This document shows, one piece after another, positions 57,236-64,000 of a stretch of 64,000 nucleotides of DNA. The translations under genes and the position numbers were made by a program. Source of the stretch: Spinacia oleracea (lineage: Eukaryota; Streptophyta; Magnoliopsida; Caryophyllales; Amaranthaceae). The notes below the pieces were generated by a model. That model did not search any database. It was not told the DNA's origin and was given only the letters and a program-made list of their open reading frames with translations. The DNA lies in NCBI RefSeq assembly GCF_020520425.1, contig NC_079491.1, positions 4,092,001-4,156,000 of the forward strand, given 5' to 3'. Position 1 is the stretch's first letter. Every line of letters starts with the position of its first letter.

Positions 57236-58617
57236 ATGTTAGGTTATGATACATATGACAATTCATAAACCATGCGGAAAAACCATTTAGCCAGGAATAC
57301 ATATTATTTACACATAATCATATAGCATAGTTTAGATGCATACTCTTTGTTGCGTGCCTTCCCTAGCTGCGCCCGAACCGAACAAGAACAAGTCTTTAGG
57401 ACTCCAAGTGTCGTCCCTCCGTAGATAGTCCACAGCACGTCCGGATCCGCCTTAAGATTGACCAACTAGAATCGCCCTTAAGGTACTAATAATTTCGGCA
57501 CTTTTAGGCAAGGTATGTGACTGAATTTTTCTCTCAAAAACTCACTTTGAATACTTTAATAATCTATGTAAATATGTGACCCTAGGCACCTATTTATAGA
57601 GTTATGGAAAAGGTTTTGGAATCCTATTAGGATACTAATTTATTTAATTATAATCCTACTAGGACTCTAATTAAATAATCATTATCTAATAGTTTTAGGA
57701 TTTAATCATATTTCGAATCCCGATTGCTCTAGGATTCCCGCACAAGCATTGCATGAGCACCGTACACCCTCGCAAGCCTTGCGGCCCACGCTAGGCGCGC
57801 AGCGCTCGGCCCACTGCTGTGCTCTCGCGCGCGCGCCCCAGGCCTTGGCTGGGCCTGGCCTTGCGCTGGGCCTGGTCGAGGCTTGGCATGCGATGGTGCG
57901 TGTTGGCTCGCTGGGCGATGGTCTGGCTTCGTGCTGGGCCTTCGTCTAGCGGGCCTCGTCCGATGCTAATTCGTACGATACGCTTCCGATTAAATTCCCG
58001 ATTCCGGAATTCATTTCCGATACGAACAATATTTAATATTTCCGATTCCGGAATCAATTTCCGTTTCGAACAAATATTTAATATTTCCGTTTCCGGAATT
58101 ATTTTCCGATTCCGATAATATTTCCGATTCTGACAATATTTCCGTTTCCGGCAATATTTCCGATTCCGGCAATATTTCCATTTCCGATAATATTTTCCGA
58201 TACGTACCATGTTTCCGTTTCCGGCAACATCTACGACTTGGATAATATTTATATTTCCGATACGATCCATATTTCCGTTTCCGGCAATATCATCGTTTCC
58301 GGAGTATTCATTTCTTGCCTGTGACGATCTCAGCTCCCACTAAAACCAAGATCCGTCGATTCCGAATATCCATAGATGGAGTATTTAATGCCATTAAATA
58401 CTTGATCCGTTTACGTACTATTTGTGTGACCCTACGAGTTCAGTCAAGAATAAGTTGTGGATTAATATCATTAATTCCACTTGAACTGAAGCGGCCTCTA
58501 GCTAGGCATTCAGCTCACTTGATCTCACTGAATTATTAACTTGTTAATTAATACTGAACCGCATTTATTAGACTTAACATTGAATGCATACTTGGACCAA
58601 GGGCATTATTTCCTTCA
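57236..58617. mobile_element. Solo LTR, 1.38 kb, in intron 2 of the broken eS24 copy
   Basis: Starts TGTTAGG, ends CCTTCA, and is flanked by TAAAA at 57231-57235 and 58618-58622. The intact eS24 intron shows the empty site (one TAAAA at 46408-46412), which fixes both ends. It contains a GC-rich tract (57740-57960) and an array of TTTCCG-type repeats (57975-58310). No internal coding region, so it is the product of LTR-LTR recombination. The parent family (Copia or Ty3) is not determined. Confidence 0.9.
57975..58310. repeat. TTCCG-rich short repeats within the solo LTR
   Basis: More than twenty TTTCCG motifs in two alternating forms, TTTCCGATTCCGG and TTTCCGTTTCCGG, separated by CAATATTTAATA-like spacers. 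The period is roughly 20-40 bp. Confidence 0.85.
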
Positions 58618-58944
58618 TAAAACTCTCCACCTTTCTCAAGCAATCTTGGCATACATAAATACAGAGTAAAATAATATTTAACTATAACAACATAGAGAAA
58701 TTTGACAGTACATTGTTCTTTAAAGTTGCAAAGACACAGACTGAGGGAAAATCATTGACAATGCAACAATCAGCAAGCAAAAATGACAAATAACACCCTC
58801 TAATAGAAAGGTGAGTATTAAACACCAAATTATCCATTAGTTTCCAATGCAAAGAGTAAATAAGTAGCAGCGTAATTAGGATATGATTTAGGATACAATG
58901 TAAAAGATGACAATAACTGCACTCCATACTGTAACTAACAGTGT

Positions 58945-59480
58945 CAGGTTTGGCTCAAGGAACTAACTAAACGCATTATGTTTGCATAATGTATTAAGCA
59001 TCATATCAGATTATCAGAGGATTATTATCAAGATTAACTCCCTTTACAATTTACAAACTTGTACATGTTTCTATCCTTAGCACCAATACATACACTACAA
59101 TATGACAATGCAACAATCAACAAGCAAAAATAACAAATAAAACCCTCTAATAGAAAGGTCAGTATTAAACACAAAATGACCAATTAGTTTCCAATGCAAA
59201 TAGTAAATTAGTAGCAGTGTAATTAGGATACGAATTAGGGTACAATATACAAAATGACAATAACTGCCCTCCATACTGTAACTAATAGCGTCAGGTTTAG
59301 CGCAAGGGACTAACTAAAAGCATTATGTTTGCATAATGTATTAAGCTACCATCATATCAGAGGATTATTACCAAGATTAACCCCCTTTACAATTTAACTA
59401 AAAGCATTATATTTGCATAACGTATTAAGCTACCATCATATCAGAGGATTATTGTTTCTGGCCTTAGCACCGATACATAC
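58945..59480. repeat. Imperfect direct repeats in intron 2 of the broken eS24 copy
   Basis: Blocks with AAAGCATTATGTTTGCATAA, GTATTAAGCTACCATCATAT and CAGAGGATTATT recur near 58970, 59315 and 59400, and CAAGCAAAAATGACAAATAA near 58773 and 59120. One block (GCATTATGTTTGCATA) is also present once in the intact copy near 46705. Confidence 0.75.
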
Positions 59481-60074
59481 ACTACAACATGACAAGACGA
59501 GCACCAGAATACATTACAATATCATCAATGACACATCATTCAACAACAAAATCAATGAATAAGCTTCCTCAACAGATAACCAAGTATAATCATCAACTAA
59601 TGATTTCAGAAAATTACAATAAATCACAAGGAATACTAAACAAACATTACAATATTTATTTTTAAATAAAATAATCAATTAAAGCATAAAATACAATGCG
59701 GTAAAGGATCGCAAAAAAGAAGATGATACCTTTGATACGTTGGCGCTACCAGGGTGAAGAACATCAATGACCTGAAATGCAACAAACGAATCAACGAAAT
59801 TAAATTAGGGTTTGAGAAGTTATAGAATAACAATTTGAGAAAAAAATCAATCGAGAAAAGAGGGAGAAGAACTGACGAATTGCTTCCTAGCCTGAGAGAA
59901 GACGATTGGTCATGAACTTGCGAGTTCGGATTGTTACTGCCTTTTCCGCCATTGTTGTAATTTCACTCTCTTCTTCTCTCTTCTCTGGTGCAGGGATTTG
60001 CGGCTGATTCCAACTTCAAGGGTTCACGGCGAAACGAGAGAGAGTAAATCAAAGAAGAAGGTGAAACACTCAGT

Positions 60075-60139
60075 TAGGGTTTAGTATTCCGGCTTTTGGG
60101 TCTTTGGGGTTTTTTATCTCTTTCTTCGTTTGGGCCGAA
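60075..60139 (-). promoter_or_regulatory. Decayed telobox/site II promoter of the eS24 pseudogene
   Basis: The telobox (AAACCCTA on the minus strand, 60075-60082) is kept and one TGGGCC motif remains near 60130. The GGGCCC and TTGGGCCCAA palindromes of the intact copy are lost. Confidence 0.65.
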
Positions 60140-60540
60140 TAATTTAGCCCAATGTTGGCCATTAACGAGATTTTGAAAACTTAAATTAAATTGGGTAAAT
60201 TTGCAAAAAAAAATCCTTTATAATCCAAATCTCACGAAAAAGAAACTCACATTTCTTCTTTTCGAAAATATCGCACCATAGTTGACTTTTACTTCTTTAA
60301 TAACTACTTGGACTCTTAATATCTCAAATCCTGTGCACGTAAAAATTATAAAAAATTAATATATAGAAAATATATACCGATACGAATATATAACATGACC
60401 CACATGACCAAAATTTATTACGTACGAATCACAAAAATTGTCCAAAGTCGTAGTGTGAATAGTGTAAAAAACAAATGATGCGATATTTCCGGAACGGAGA
60501 AAGTATAATTATTTTTCTAAAAGCACACTTTAATATAATT

Positions 60541-60870
60541 TTTTTTTTTGCAAAAGACAACCAAATGAAAGTTTCCGGCAATGACTGAGTTTTTCTAGGC
60601 ATTGACTTACACGTGAGCAGCACGCGTGGCTTCATTTTACGCGTTAACTTGTGAAAACTAGCATGTTAGTGAAACGAAACAGCTTCCCTTAAAAAACGAC
60701 ACACTGTATCAAAATTGAGCACTACCAAAATAAACATCACTTTAATAATGCGTTTTGTTGAAATGTAGCAAAATGAAGCCACACGTGCTGCTCACGTTCA
60801 CGTGCAAGTCAATGGCCGATAAAACTCAGTCAATGCGAAAACTTCCCTTAGGTTGTATTTCGCAAAAATA
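60541..60870. mobile_element. Fold-back MITE between the eS24 copy and NKAP
   Basis: The left arm (TTTTGCAAAAGACAACC ... CACGTGAGCAGCACGCGTGG) is the imperfect inverse of the right arm (CCACACGTGCTGCTCACG ... GGTTGTATTTCGCAAAA). Arms are about 100 bp. Unit 1 has no counterpart, so it arrived after the duplication. Confidence 0.75.
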
Positions 60871-60959
60871 TTTACATTACGGTATGATTTAACCAAAAAA
60901 TTAATGCCACACTATTCGTCGCCCGCTTTTACACATGTCGCCCGTTTTTTTAATTTTGA

Positions 60960-63800
<2,841 letters not shown>

Positions 63801-64000
63801 TGATTCTATATAGTATGTTTAGGTCTCTGTATACTGCGGTCTATTGCTTCAATTTTTGTCTTCCACAAAGAAGAATTCTTGTTGCTCCAAATTGCATAAA
63901 CCAAAGCTTGCTGCTATAGAAACCTTCTTCTGAAAAGCAGACTCCTTGCTTCTGTTCTGAATCCACCTCCACATCCCAATTAGGTTATCAACTTGTGTTC
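63801..64000. other. Window end, no gene supported
   Basis: On the minus strand there is a weak match to the region before the RNase H domain of plant LINEs (AIWSNKNSS-like). Too short to call. Confidence 0.3.

Larger units (their letters stand above)
56286..59952 (-). pseudogene. Second eS24 copy, broken
   Basis: It keeps the five-exon layout of the intact copy: 59952-59877, 59771-59730, 57134-56964, 56854-56768 and 56315-56286. Three lesions are visible. Exon 1 is 76 instead of 72 bases; the four extra bases make a TAG after LLSG. The acceptor of exon 4 is CAT instead of CAG (56855-56857). Exon 2 has Arg to Ser in the HPGRAN motif and exon 3 has Ala to Asp at its start. Exon 3 otherwise remains fully open with one conservative change. 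Intron 2 contains a solo LTR. This copy is retained with introns, so it arose by DNA duplication rather than retroposition. A telobox (60075-60082) survives upstream. Confidence 0.9.

Noticed and set aside
57741-57960. GC-rich tract with a palindromic CGCGCGCGC resembling a CpG island
   Set aside because: It lies within the solo LTR and is repeat-derived, not a host promoter.

Overview
This is a plant nuclear window. The evidence is spliced genes with GT-AG introns, an OVATE-family gene, a cytosolic ribosomal protein gene with a telobox and site II promoter, and plant-type mobile elements (Tat-lineage Ty3 retrotransposon, plant L1-type LINE, Stowaway and CACTA MITEs, tRNA-derived SINEs). The many short TACTCCGT / ACGGAGTA motifs suggest Caryophyllales, perhaps the spinach/goosefoot/beet group; that is inference only.

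Layout. 0-6.9 kb is intergenic, with a SINE, a Stowaway MITE, a CACTA-type MITE and a 75-bp tandem array. An intronless OVATE family gene lies at 6.9-7.8 kb. A full-length LINE (9.1-14.7 kb, 14-bp target duplication) carries frameshifts in both ORFs. A complete 11.5-kb Tat-type LTR retrotransposon (16.0-27.5 kb) has LTRs that look identical by eye, a gag-pol frame cut by one in-frame stop, a 45-bp tandem array, and a six-exon antisense gene that I could assemble in frame (989 codons). 27.5-32 kb is repeats only.

A large minus-strand gene (32.1-40.9 kb, 8 coding exons assembled in frame) encodes an IDM1-like nuclear protein with AT-hook repeats, a PHD finger and a GNAT acetyltransferase domain.

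The right third is a tandem segmental duplication. Unit 1 (about 44.0-53.1 kb) holds an intact five-exon eS24 ribosomal protein gene and a truncated NKAP gene, the latter split by a 4.1-kb CACTA-type element that carries an aspartic-protease fragment and Copia debris. Unit 2 (about 53.1-62.1 kb, continuing into unique sequence) holds a broken eS24 copy and the intact NKAP gene. Each unit therefore kept one of the two genes. Later insertions (CACTA-type element, 1.4-kb solo LTR, LINE remnant, MITEs) are recognisable, and for two of them the sister unit supplies the empty site.

The host genes are housekeeping or regulatory: transcription repressor (OFP), chromatin acetylation (IDM1-like), translation (eS24), and splicing/transcription (NKAP). 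They do not form a pathway.
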